64,000 nt of DNA, from contig CAUJIY010000165.1 in the NCBI GenBank assembly GCA_963205295.1, positions 1-64,000 of the forward strand. The letters are read 5' to 3'. Shown here in pieces: positions 1-7,444 of this stretch; position 1 is the first letter of the stretch, and each line of letters begins with the position of its first letter. Origin of the DNA: Pseudomonadota bacterium. GTDB lineage: Bacteria > Pseudomonadota > Gammaproteobacteria > Steroidobacterales > GCA-2729495. A model generated the notes under the pieces. The model was not told where the DNA came from. It ran no database searches and worked only from the letters and a program-made list of their open reading frames with translations. The translations under genes were made by a program, and so were the position numbers.

Positions 1-237
1 CGTAACCAGCCGATTCACTTCCTTTCTCGTCAGCCCGGTCAGGATCGCGATGCGGCCCTGAGTCATGTTCTTGTCGGGCAGGCGGAAGTCGTCGGCTGCG
101 ACCTCCACGTATACGTCCTTGGCTACCTCGCTGAACTCACCGAACGAGACGCCATTTCTGATCAGGATCCGAATCAGAGGTCGCAGTAGCCGCTTGTAGG
201 CAGCCAGGATTGCGAGCTTCAGGTCGGGTTCTGGCAT
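1..237 (-). CDS. DUF6502-like hypothetical protein, N-terminal part (truncated by window edge)
   Basis: The minus strand is open from an ATG (complement of 235-237) to base 1, giving 79 codons with no stop, so the C-terminus lies outside the window. The visible part is helical and rich in Leu and Arg (AYKRLLRPLIRILIRNG) and carries GRIAILTGLTRKEVNRL, which reads like a helix-turn-helix. I recall this pattern from DUF6502 proteins of Gammaproteobacteria, whose function is unknown; DNA binding is only a guess. The gene is too short here for the ORF track. It sits behind an AT-rich stretch with a good promoter (-35 TTGACG, -10 TATTTT) and two inverted repeats, so it may be regulated or autoregulated. 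There is no clear Shine-Dalgarno sequence before the ATG. Confidence 0.7.
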   Translation of the reverse strand, partial: MPEPDLKLAILAAYKRLLRPLIRILIRNGVSFGEFSEVAKDVYVEVAADDFRLPDKNMTQGRIAILTGLTRKEVNRLVT

Positions 238-261
238 TAAACATAAATTCTTTGATTCGGG

Positions 262-290
262 AAAATATTCCCAAATGCGGCCGCCGTCAA
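262..290 (-). promoter_or_regulatory. sigma70-like promoter for the DUF6502 gene, overlapped by a small palindrome
   Basis: Reading the minus strand, TTGACG (complement of 285-290) is followed by 17 bases and TATTTT (complement of 262-267). The -10 lies inside GGGAAAATATTCCC (259-272; arms GGGAA/TTCCC around AATA), so a protein bound there would block RNA polymerase. The predicted start site is about 18 bases before the ATG at 237. No experimental support is implied. Confidence 0.5.
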
Positions 291-361
291 GAAGATTACA
301 TTCGTAGAAACCGGGACTTATAGGGCTCTGCTAAGTCTTGTTTCTTAACAGAAATTCTAGA

Positions 362-384
362 TTACAGAAGATAACATTCTGTAA
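362..384. promoter_or_regulatory. perfect 8-bp inverted repeat, operator-like
   Basis: TTACAGAA (362-369), seven bases, TTCTGTAA (377-384): perfect 8-bp arms in the AT-rich gap between the DUF6502 gene and pspC. A second smaller repeat (TTTCT/AGAAA around TAAC) lies just left of it, and AACAGAAG recurs just to the right. No T-tract follows on either strand, so an operator is more likely than a terminator. The rest of 238-502 holds no coding sequence that I can support. Confidence 0.4.
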
Positions 385-502
385 AAACAGGCAATTAAAC
401 AGAAGACGCTGAGACTTTACTCAAGCGATGACTGCCAGCGGAGGCTGGAACCGGGTAGTTTGCCCGCCGGGCGGCTAGCAGGCGGAGTCGGCGTCGGCGT
501 CT

Positions 503-712
503 CTAGCCGGCACCACTACCGGCCTTGGGCATTACGAACCACAGCACCAGGTAGGCGAGGATCCCTGGGAATGCTGCCGAGAGAATCGAGATGCCGATGT
601 AGAGCAGGCGTACCAGTGTCGGATCCCAGCCGAGCCACTCGGCGATCCCGCCACAAACACCCGCGATCATCCGGTCGTGCGAGCGTTTCAGGCGCGGCTT
701 GTCGCTGGTCAT
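503..712 (-). CDS. PspC-domain small membrane protein
   Basis: A 69-residue protein that is almost nothing but a PspC domain. The motif MIAGVCGGIAEWLGWDPTLV (residues 15-34) is the family hallmark, followed by a hydrophobic helix (LLYIGISILSAAFPGILAYL) and the end LVLWFVMPK. PspC proteins are inner-membrane components related to the phage-shock envelope stress response, but isolated short PspC proteins have no settled role. The ATG at 712 is chosen over the longer ORF because AAGGAGAT lies just upstream and homology begins there. The gene starts 20 bases after the ubiD-like stop, so the two are probably co-transcribed. No pspA or pspB is present in the window. Confidence 0.85.
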   Translation of the reverse strand: MTSDKPRLKRSHDRMIAGVCGGIAEWLGWDPTLVRLLYIGISILSAAFPGILAYLVLWFVMPKAGSGAG

Positions 713-732
713 GGCGATCTCCTTCGTGGCGA

Positions 733-2133
733 TCAGGCGGGTCCATCCAGGTAATCCTCGAGGCGGATGGACTCGAACCCGGGTGTGCAGGGGCGCGCGA
801 GGGCGTCGCGGTCGCGGATACGCATGGTCGCGTCGATACCGACGCGCAGTGAGCCCTCGCCAGGGCGCGAGACGCGATCGAGTTCCCAGCTCTCGACGCC
901 GGGGATCAGGACCATCTGCTCGGGCGTTGCCAGCCGGCTCCAGATAGCCCATTCCACATCCTCGATGCTGTCGACGTCGACATCTTCGTCGACAATGATC
1001 ACCCGGCGGGCGATGCGACTCACCGGGAAGATGTTGCCTGGCGTCGAGAATACCCGGCGGATAAGTTCGGCCGGTTGTCCGTCGGCCTGCTTGGCGATGG
1101 CAATGGCGACGTGCACCATCGGGCCAAGGCGCGGATCGGAGAAAATGTTGACGCGACGCACGCAGGGATCGATCTGCAGCAGACGGGCGGCGAGGTCACG
1201 CTTGATGCCGTAGGTCGCGATCTTGCCGAGGGTGTTGTGCTCCGGGTTGCGCCCGGCCAGGATCGAACAGAAGAGCGGCTCGCGGCGGTGGGTGATAGCT
1301 GTGACGCGGGTCACCGGAGCGCTCTCGGGGCCATACTGGCCGGCGTACTCACCGAGCACATTGGTGCAGCGTCGCGAGAGATCGACCGTACCTTCGACGA
1401 CGAACTCGGCATTGGCAGGCACCAGCAGGTCACTCGTCAAGGCGCGCGTCACCTCGATTGGCGCTCCCTTCAAACCGCCGGCAATGTCGATCTCGGAAAT
1501 CGTCGGCGGCAGCTTGGAGGCCGCGGCGAACAGCAGCGCGGGTTCCACGCCGATGGCCAGCGCGATGGGCATTTCGCCGCCGTGCGCTGCGGCGTGCCCG
1601 TAGATGCGGCGCAGGTCGGAAAGCGAACTCGCATTGATCGCGCAAGAGTCGCGGCCGAGGATCAACGTGCGGTAGAAGCCGACGTTGATCACGCCTGAAT
1701 GCGGATGACGCGCGAAACCGACGCCCGCCGTGATGAACGGCCCGCTGTCGCGCTCGAAGAACCACGGTACCGGCAGGTGGCGCAGATCGAGGCTGTCGCC
1801 AGTGTGGATGACTTCATGGCAGGCACCGGTAGCGACCTCCACCGGCGCGATTGGCTGCGCTTTGGCCTGCTCGAGCGCCGCCTCCATATCTTTGTGGGTG
1901 AACCCGTCCGGCCCGCGTCCGAGCGCCGCGCCGAAACGCTCGACGCGACTGAAGAGTCCGCCGACCAATGGATATCGTGCTCCCCGGACCTGCTCGAAGA
2001 CGAATGCCTTGCCGGCAGCTTCGAGGCGCGTCATCACCGCAGCGAGTTCGAACCGGCTGTCGACCGGGCGGCGGATGCGCACCAGCTCACCACGCTGTTC
2101 CAGCGAAGTTACAAATGAGCGCATGTCCTGCAT
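733..2133 (-). CDS. UbiD-family (prenylated-FMN dependent) decarboxylase
   Basis: 466 residues, the usual length for UbiD/AroY-type reversible decarboxylases, which use prenylated FMN made by a UbiX partner. Visible family features include GACHEVIHTGDSLDLRHLPV, the central NVGFYRTLILGRDS, LGEYAGQYGPES with the conserved acidic residue, and the C-terminal RRVIIVDEDVDVDSIEDVEW. The substrate cannot be told from sequence: it may act on an aromatic or unsaturated acid rather than on the ubiquinone precursor, since no ubi gene or ubiX is nearby. The start at 2133 (MQDMRSF) has GGAG upstream; an in-frame ATG nine bases later is the alternative. It lies between an alpha/beta-hydrolase-like gene (110-base gap) and pspC (20-base gap) on the same strand. 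Confidence 0.85.
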   Translation of the reverse strand: MQDMRSFVTSLEQRGELVRIRRPVDSRFELAAVMTRLEAAGKAFVFEQVRGARYPLVGGLFSRVERFGAALGRGPDGFTHKDMEAALEQAKAQPIAPVEVATGACHEVIHTGDSLDLRHLPVPWFFERDSGPFITAGVGFARHPHSGVINVGFYRTLILGRDSCAINASSLSDLRRIYGHAAAHGGEMPIALAIGVEPALLFAAASKLPPTISEIDIAGGLKGAPIEVTRALTSDLLVPANAEFVVEGTVDLSRRCTNVLGEYAGQYGPESAPVTRVTAITHRREPLFCSILAGRNPEHNTLGKIATYGIKRDLAARLLQIDPCVRRVNIFSDPRLGPMVHVAIAIAKQADGQPAELIRRVFSTPGNIFPVSRIARRVIIVDEDVDVDSIEDVEWAIWSRLATPEQMVLIPGVESWELDRVSRPGEGSLRVGIDATMRIRDRDALARPCTPGFESIRLEDYLDGPA

Positions 2134-2243
2134 CAGGGACTCCGGTCGGGTCGATAGGGGTGAGGGCTGTCCTGGGGCCAGCGGAATTCTACGGGGATTC
2201 CATCGGGTGCCTGCAACCTGTCGATCGCCGACCGCCGTGCGGC

Positions 2244-3044
2244 TCAGCTGCCGCGCTCGTCGAGCGGGGTGACGAAGGGTGCCATGGCCTGCAGGAACGC
2301 ATCGGTGGCATCGAGCAGGATTGCCTGCTGGTCCTCGTGCCGAACGGCGGCGGCGAAGGCACCGAAACTCCACCGATCGGCATCCGGGATCGATGCCTCG
2401 ACCGTCCGCACCGGCAGCTGCAATCGAGCGGCGGCGACCGCCTCGGGCAATGCATCCGGATCGCGCCCGCCGTAGGCGAGAAGCACGGGGATATCCTGCG
2501 CCGCCAGATCCGTATACCAGGCCGGCATGGCTGCCCAGAGCACCAGGCCTGCGGCATTCCCAGGGTGGCGCGCGACGAACTCAGCGGCCATCGTGCCACC
2601 GAGGCCGTGTCCGCCGACGACCCAGTGGCGGATCTCGCGAAACCGCGGCATGACGCGCGCTGCGCAGTCGGCGGCGAACAGCGCGAGATTGAGCGGCATC
2701 GGGCACAGGACGACCAGGTGGCCGCGTGCCGCGAGGGCATGCAGGAGCGGAGCATAGGCCACGGGTGCGGCCCGGGCCGCAGGATAGAAGACGAGCCCGG
2801 TCACCGGATCGCCGTCGCGTGGCCGGAAGACGAGCCAGTCCGTGATCGAGACGATCACTGCCTCGTCCGAGTCGAGCGCAATCCGTGCCGAATTCGCCAC
2901 CGGTACGGTCTGGCGCGCCCAGGCGAGCACCGCGATTGCGCCGACCATGGTGACGGCGAAGACCCCGAGCAGGACGCGTCCGAGCCGCCGCCCGCTGGCA
3001 TTCAGCCAGGCGCCCGGAGAGAACCGCGGGCGGTACCTGCTCAT
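2244..3044 (-). CDS. alpha/beta-hydrolase-fold protein, membrane anchored, without nucleophile Ser
   Basis: 266 residues from the ATG at 3044 (an upstream ATG at 3101 would add 19). Residues about 22-42 form one membrane helix (LGRVLLGVFAVTMVGAIAVL), so the hydrolase domain is probably periplasmic. The body matches the Abhydrolase_5-type pattern: GLVFYPAARA, then the elbow VVGGHGLGGTMAAEF and an Asp in LLAYGGRDPDALP. The elbow is normally GHSxGG; here residue 147 is Gly, so the catalytic serine is missing. It could be a non-catalytic binding protein, or the assignment may rest on fold only. It is divergent from fdsB with a 149-base gap. Confidence 0.65.
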   Translation of the reverse strand: MSRYRPRFSPGAWLNASGRRLGRVLLGVFAVTMVGAIAVLAWARQTVPVANSARIALDSDEAVIVSITDWLVFRPRDGDPVTGLVFYPAARAAPVAYAPLLHALAARGHLVVLCPMPLNLALFAADCAARVMPRFREIRHWVVGGHGLGGTMAAEFVARHPGNAAGLVLWAAMPAWYTDLAAQDIPVLLAYGGRDPDALPEAVAAARLQLPVRTVEASIPDADRWSFGAFAAAVRHEDQQAILLDATDAFLQAMAPFVTPLDERGS

Positions 3045-3181
3045 GACGGTCACGGCGATGATTTCATTTCTGCCGCCTGGCATCCACGTCCTGCCGTGCA
3101 TGATAGCCCCGGCCAGCCCGCGCGTTCACGGCTCGCCCGGCATGCCCGAAATCATGCTCCGTTCCGACGCACTGCCGGCGG

Positions 3182-3187
3182 TAAGAT
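3182..3187 (+). promoter_or_regulatory. -10-like hexamer of fdsB, leaderless geometry
   Basis: TAAGAT ends exactly six bases before the fdsB ATG, which would put the transcription start at or next to the first codon. No convincing -35 is seen. The same geometry recurs before mnmA, the DAHP synthase gene and ccmA. Confidence 0.4.
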
Positions 3188-3193
3188 GGTGGC

Positions 3194-4750
3194 ATGAGCA
3201 AGGACCGGTCAGTCGCGGCACGCGGCGTGCGGAGCTTCTTCGCCTACCAGGCGCCGACCGGCAATCACGTCGCGGTGTGTCGCGGACTGTCCTGCGAGTT
3301 GAACGGCGCGCCCGAGCTTGCCGCCAGGCTCGCAGCGCAGGGAACGACCTCACCGGTCTTCTGCCTCGGCATGTGCGACCGTTCCCCCGCAATCCTCACC
3401 GCCGGCGAGCAGGTCCTGACCGGGGCTGACGCGCTGCAATGGACGTGTGCGGGAGGCCCGCGCCTGCCGGCAGCGCCGCTGGACGTTCGCCACATATCGT
3501 CGCGGGCCATCATCACGGAACGCATCGGCCGCGGTTCACATGCGGTGCTCGATCGCGCCCGCGCCGCCGGAGTCTACGACGCGCTTGCGGCCGTGGTGGC
3601 CGGCCGGCCGGGCGACGTGCTCGCGCAGATCGAGGCCAGCGGGGAGCAGGGCCGTGGCGGTGCCGGCTATCCGACCGGCGCGAAGTGGCGCGCCTGCGCC
3701 AGCGCCCCGGGCGCGCGCCGGTTCGTGGTCGCCAACGGCGACGAAGGCGATCCCGGATCGTTCATCGACCGGGTGCTGCTCGAAGACGACCCACACGCGG
3801 TGCTCGAGGGGCTGCTCCTCTGTGCATTTGCGGTCGGCGCGAACGAGGCGATCGTCTATGTCCGGGCAGAGTATCCGCGGGCCCGGGAACGCATGCGCCA
3901 GGCCATCACGGAGGCGCGTGCAGCGGGGCTCCTGGGTGCAGCGGTGCTCGGTGGGAGCTTTGCCTGCGACGTACGCCTTGTCACCGGCCATGGCAGCTAT
4001 GTCTGCGGCGAGGAGACCGCCCTGCTGAATGCGATCGAGGGCAAGCGTGGTGAGGCACGTGTGCGGCCGCCTTACCCGGCCGTCGCCGGGCTCCACGGCT
4101 GTCCGACCGTGGTCAACAACATCGAAACGCTCGTCAACGTGCCGTGGATCGTCCGCGAGGGTGCCGCAGCCTTCCGCAAGCTCGGGACGCGGGCTTCACC
4201 GGGCACCAAAGCCTTCTGTTTCAACCGCGGCTTCGCCCGATCCGGCATCGTCGAAGCGGAGTTCGGCGTGACCCTCGCCGAACTCGTCCACGGGCAGGCG
4301 GGTGGCTCGCGCGATGGGCGACCGCTGCAGGCAATCGTGCTCGGCGGCCCGATGGGCAGCGTGCTGCGACCGGATGTGCTCGACGTCGCCGTCGATTTCC
4401 CGGCGCTGGCGGCACGCGGTATCCGGCTGGGCCATGGTGGCCTGGTGGCCATTCAGTCGGGAACGGACCTGAATGCGGTGCTGCGCAGCTGGGCCTGGTT
4501 CATGGTCGCCGAGTCCTGCGGCCGCTGCGCACCCTGCGCCCTCGGCTCGCATCGCCTGGCCGAACTCGTCGGTCGCCTGCGCGGTGGTCGGGAAGACAGC
4601 GAGCGGGCTGGTGCCGAACTCGCACCGCTGCTCGACATGATCGAAGCCGGCAGCCTCTGCGGGTTTGGCCAGGGCATCCCCGGCCCGATTCGCGAGCTGC
4701 TCGAACTCCGGCGACAGGCGGCAGCGGCTGGACCTGACGGTCATGACTGA
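3194..4750 (+). CDS. fdsB: NAD-dependent formate dehydrogenase, flavoprotein (beta/NuoF-like) subunit
   Basis: 518 residues. This subunit passes electrons from the molybdenum subunit to NAD+ through FMN and iron-sulfur clusters. The N-terminus is a thioredoxin-like [2Fe-2S] domain with Cys 29, 34, 57 and 61 (CRGLSCELNG, CLGMCDRSP). The NuoF core follows: FMN loop GRGGAGYPTGAKW, NAD-site NGDEGDPGSFIDRVLLEDDP, VCGEETALLNAIEGKRG, and C-terminal [4Fe-4S] ligands ESCGRCAPC plus a Cys in GSLCGFGQG. It overlaps fdsA by 8 bases, so translation is coupled. Typical soluble Fds operons also carry fdsG, fdsC and fdsD, which are not here; the fused N-terminal domain may make fdsG dispensable. A NuoF-related diaphorase of another dehydrogenase is a remote alternative given the adjacent FdhA-like protein. 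Confidence 0.85.
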   Translation: MSKDRSVAARGVRSFFAYQAPTGNHVAVCRGLSCELNGAPELAARLAAQGTTSPVFCLGMCDRSPAILTAGEQVLTGADALQWTCAGGPRLPAAPLDVRHISSRAIITERIGRGSHAVLDRARAAGVYDALAAVVAGRPGDVLAQIEASGEQGRGGAGYPTGAKWRACASAPGARRFVVANGDEGDPGSFIDRVLLEDDPHAVLEGLLLCAFAVGANEAIVYVRAEYPRARERMRQAITEARAAGLLGAAVLGGSFACDVRLVTGHGSYVCGEETALLNAIEGKRGEARVRPPYPAVAGLHGCPTVVNNIETLVNVPWIVREGAAAFRKLGTRASPGTKAFCFNRGFARSGIVEAEFGVTLAELVHGQAGGSRDGRPLQAIVLGGPMGSVLRPDVLDVAVDFPALAARGIRLGHGGLVAIQSGTDLNAVLRSWAWFMVAESCGRCAPCALGSHRLAELVGRLRGGREDSERAGAELAPLLDMIEAGSLCGFGQGIPGPIRELLELRRQAAAAGPDGHD

Positions 4751-7442
4751 ACTCCGGCTGGTCATCGACGATGTCGCGGTGTCGGTTGCGCCCGGCACGA
4801 CACTGCTCGACGCGGCACGGCAGGCAGGCCGTGGTCCGGCTATTCCAACGCTCTGCCACCGGGGCGGATCGGCGCCGCAGGGAGGCTGCCGACTCTGCCA
4901 GGTCGAGGTGGAAGGAGCCGCGCGACCGCTGGCTGCCTGCACCGCACCCGCCGCCGACGGCATGCGGGTGCACACGGCCACGACACGGCTCGAGGACTCA
5001 CGGCGACAGATCCTTGAACTCATGGTCAACCAGTATCCGCATGCCGGTGGCGCGCCAGGTCACCCCGGGCGCAACGCCGGAGAGTTCGCGGCCTTGCTGG
5101 AACGCTACGGCGTAGTGCCGGACCGTGGCGCTGGCGAACAGCCCTTTCCCGTGCAACCACATCCGTACCTGCGCTTCGACCCGGGCGCGTGCATCGTCTG
5201 TCGCCGCTGCCTTCTCGCCTGCGAGGATCTGCAGGGGCAGTTCGTGTTTGCCGTCGGCGAGCGTGGCGGTGCAACGCGGTTGCTGTTCGGCACGCAGGAG
5301 ACCTTCGCCGACTCGCCCTGCGTGAGCTGCGGGGCCTGCGTCGATGAATGCCCCACCGGAGCCCTGCACGACGTCGATCGCCGGCCGGGCGCCGTCAGAT
5401 CGACCGGGGCGCCGGTGCGCACGGTGTGTGGCTACTGCGGCGTTGGCTGCAATGTCGACGTGGAGAGTCACGATGGCGGGATCGTCCGCATTGAGGGCAC
5501 GGCGGCTGCCGTGGTCAATCGCGGACACCTGTGCGCGAAGGGTCGCTACGCCCACGCGTGGCAACGCTCCGCCGACCGGCTCACGCAACCCCTCCTGCGC
5601 CGGAACGGGCAGCTGCAACCCGTGAGTTGGGGGGAGGCGATGGACTGGGTGGTGACGCAGATCGACGCCATCCGCGACCGGCACGGTCCCGATGCCCTCG
5701 GCGTGGTCACATCCTCGCGCTCGACCAACGAGGCTGCGTACCTGCTGCAGAAGGTGTTCAGGGCCATCATCGGCACGAACAACGTCGATTGCTGTGCACG
5801 CGTCTGCCACTCCTCGACGGCGCTGGCCCTGGGGCTTGCGACCGGAACCGGCGCTGCTTCGGCGTCCTACGCCGACATCGAGCAGGCACGCACGATCGTG
5901 CTGGCCGGCGCCAATCCCACCGAGGCACACCCGGTCATCGGTGCGCGCATCAAGCAGGCCGCCCGCCGCGGTGCCAGGCTGGTCGTGGTCGATCCGCGCG
6001 ATATCGAGCTCTGTCGCTGGGCGACGCTGCACCTGCAGCTGCGCCCCGGTACCAACGTGGCCCTGTTCAATGCGCTCGCCCGCGAACTGATCGGACAGGG
6101 GCTGGTGGATGAGGATTACGTGGCAGGCCGCACCGAGGGGTTCGCAGCCCTGCAGGAACACCTGCGGGACCGTTCACTCGAGGAGCTGGTGCGGCCGACC
6201 GGGCTCGCCCCGGAGATCGTCCGCGAGGCAGCGCGTGTCATCGGCAGGGACGGGCCGGTGCTGTTCGTGAGCGGACTCGGGTTGTCGGAACTCACCCAGG
6301 GGACCGACAGCGTGCGGGCGCTGGCAAACCTCGCCCTGCTGACCGGCAGTATCGGCCGCGCCGGGGCGGGCGTTCTGCCACTGCGCGGGCAGAACAACGT
6401 CCAGGGCAACGCCGACATGGGCTGTGCGCCGAATTACGTCGCCGGTTACCAGCCGGTCGCCGACCCGGCCGTTCGCGAGCGGCTGGAGCGCGTCTGGGGA
6501 CGCCCGCCACCGGCGGCACCGGGCTGGACGATCCCGCAGATGCTGGCTGCGGCGCGCGACGGACACCTGAAGGCGCTCTGGATCCAGGGCGAGGACATCG
6601 TGCAGAGCGATCCCGACGAGGCGGGCGTCATTCGTGCTCTGGCAAATCTCGACCTGGTCGTGGTGCAGGAATTGTTCCTGTCGGAAACCAGCCGCTACGC
6701 CCATCTGGTGCTGCCGGCAGCCGGCGTGTTCGAGCACGACGGCACGTTCACGAACGGCGAGCGGCGGATCCAGCGCGTGCGCACCGTCGTGCCGCCGCCC
6801 GGCGAAGCGCGCGCGGACTGGCAGGTCGCCGCCGATCTGGGTCGCCGGCTCGGTGCGGACTGGCGCTACCAGGATCCGGCCGCTGTCATGGAGGAGATCG
6901 CCACCGTCGCTCCGGCCATGTTCGGCGGCGTGCGCTACGACCGGCTGGACGACGACGGCCTGCAGTGGCCGTGCCCGGACCTGCACCACCCCGGCACGGC
7001 GCGCGTCCATGAGCACGGCTTCCTGCGCGGTCGCGGGCTGTTCGCCGCGATCGATTTCGTGCCGACGCCGGAGACCACCACCACGCGCTGGCCATACCTG
7101 CTCATCACCGGGCGCGTGCTGCAGCACTACAACGTCGGCACCATGACCCGGCGCACAGGCAACCTCGCCTTCGCCGCACAGGACTGGCTGGTCATGAACC
7201 CGGCCGACGCAGCCCGGGAGGGCGTCGCAGACGGGGAGCGCATCGTCGTCGAGAGCCGTACCGGCCGGATCGAGGCGCCACTGCGACTCGGCACCGACGT
7301 CCCGTCCGGTACGCTGTTCCTCTCGTTTCATTTTCCGGAAACGCACGCCAACGCGCTGGTCGGTGGCAACCGCGATCCCCTGTCGCACTGCCCGGAGTAC
7401 AAGGTCACGGCGGTCGGTGTCAGCCGCGCACCGTCACCCTGA
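4743..7442 (+). CDS. fdsA: formate dehydrogenase, molybdenum (alpha) subunit, cysteine type
   Basis: 899 residues. Oxidises formate to CO2 at a bis-MGD molybdenum (or tungsten) centre. Order of domains: N-terminal [2Fe-2S] ferredoxin (Cys 38, 49, 52, 66); a stretch at 90-125 where the His-Cys3 [4Fe-4S] ligands of FdsA/NuoG are expected but no Cys occurs; two ferredoxin-type [4Fe-4S] motifs (CIVCRRCLLAC from 150, CVSCGACVDECP from 193); the CGYCGVGC cluster (229-236) with K266; and the MGD domains. The catalytic residue is Cys 355 in VDCCARVCHSS, where selenocysteine occurs in FdhF. The C-terminal MopB tail contains HYNVGTMTRRTGNL. The start at 4743 overlaps the fdsB stop. The chaperone gene fdsC is not in the window. 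Confidence 0.87.
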   Translation: MTELRLVIDDVAVSVAPGTTLLDAARQAGRGPAIPTLCHRGGSAPQGGCRLCQVEVEGAARPLAACTAPAADGMRVHTATTRLEDSRRQILELMVNQYPHAGGAPGHPGRNAGEFAALLERYGVVPDRGAGEQPFPVQPHPYLRFDPGACIVCRRCLLACEDLQGQFVFAVGERGGATRLLFGTQETFADSPCVSCGACVDECPTGALHDVDRRPGAVRSTGAPVRTVCGYCGVGCNVDVESHDGGIVRIEGTAAAVVNRGHLCAKGRYAHAWQRSADRLTQPLLRRNGQLQPVSWGEAMDWVVTQIDAIRDRHGPDALGVVTSSRSTNEAAYLLQKVFRAIIGTNNVDCCARVCHSSTALALGLATGTGAASASYADIEQARTIVLAGANPTEAHPVIGARIKQAARRGARLVVVDPRDIELCRWATLHLQLRPGTNVALFNALARELIGQGLVDEDYVAGRTEGFAALQEHLRDRSLEELVRPTGLAPEIVREAARVIGRDGPVLFVSGLGLSELTQGTDSVRALANLALLTGSIGRAGAGVLPLRGQNNVQGNADMGCAPNYVAGYQPVADPAVRERLERVWGRPPPAAPGWTIPQMLAAARDGHLKALWIQGEDIVQSDPDEAGVIRALANLDLVVVQELFLSETSRYAHLVLPAAGVFEHDGTFTNGERRIQRVRTVVPPPGEARADWQVAADLGRRLGADWRYQDPAAVMEEIATVAPAMFGGVRYDRLDDDGLQWPCPDLHHPGTARVHEHGFLRGRGLFAAIDFVPTPETTTTRWPYLLITGRVLQHYNVGTMTRRTGNLAFAAQDWLVMNPADAAREGVADGERIVVESRTGRIEAPLRLGTDVPSGTLFLSFHFPETHANALVGGNRDPLSHCPEYKVTAVGVSRAPSP

Positions 7443-7444
7443 CG

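Noticed and set aside
362-384. Rho-independent terminator at the TTACAGAA inverted repeat
   Set aside because: The stem is AT-rich with a 7-base loop and no T-tract on either strand; an operator fits better.
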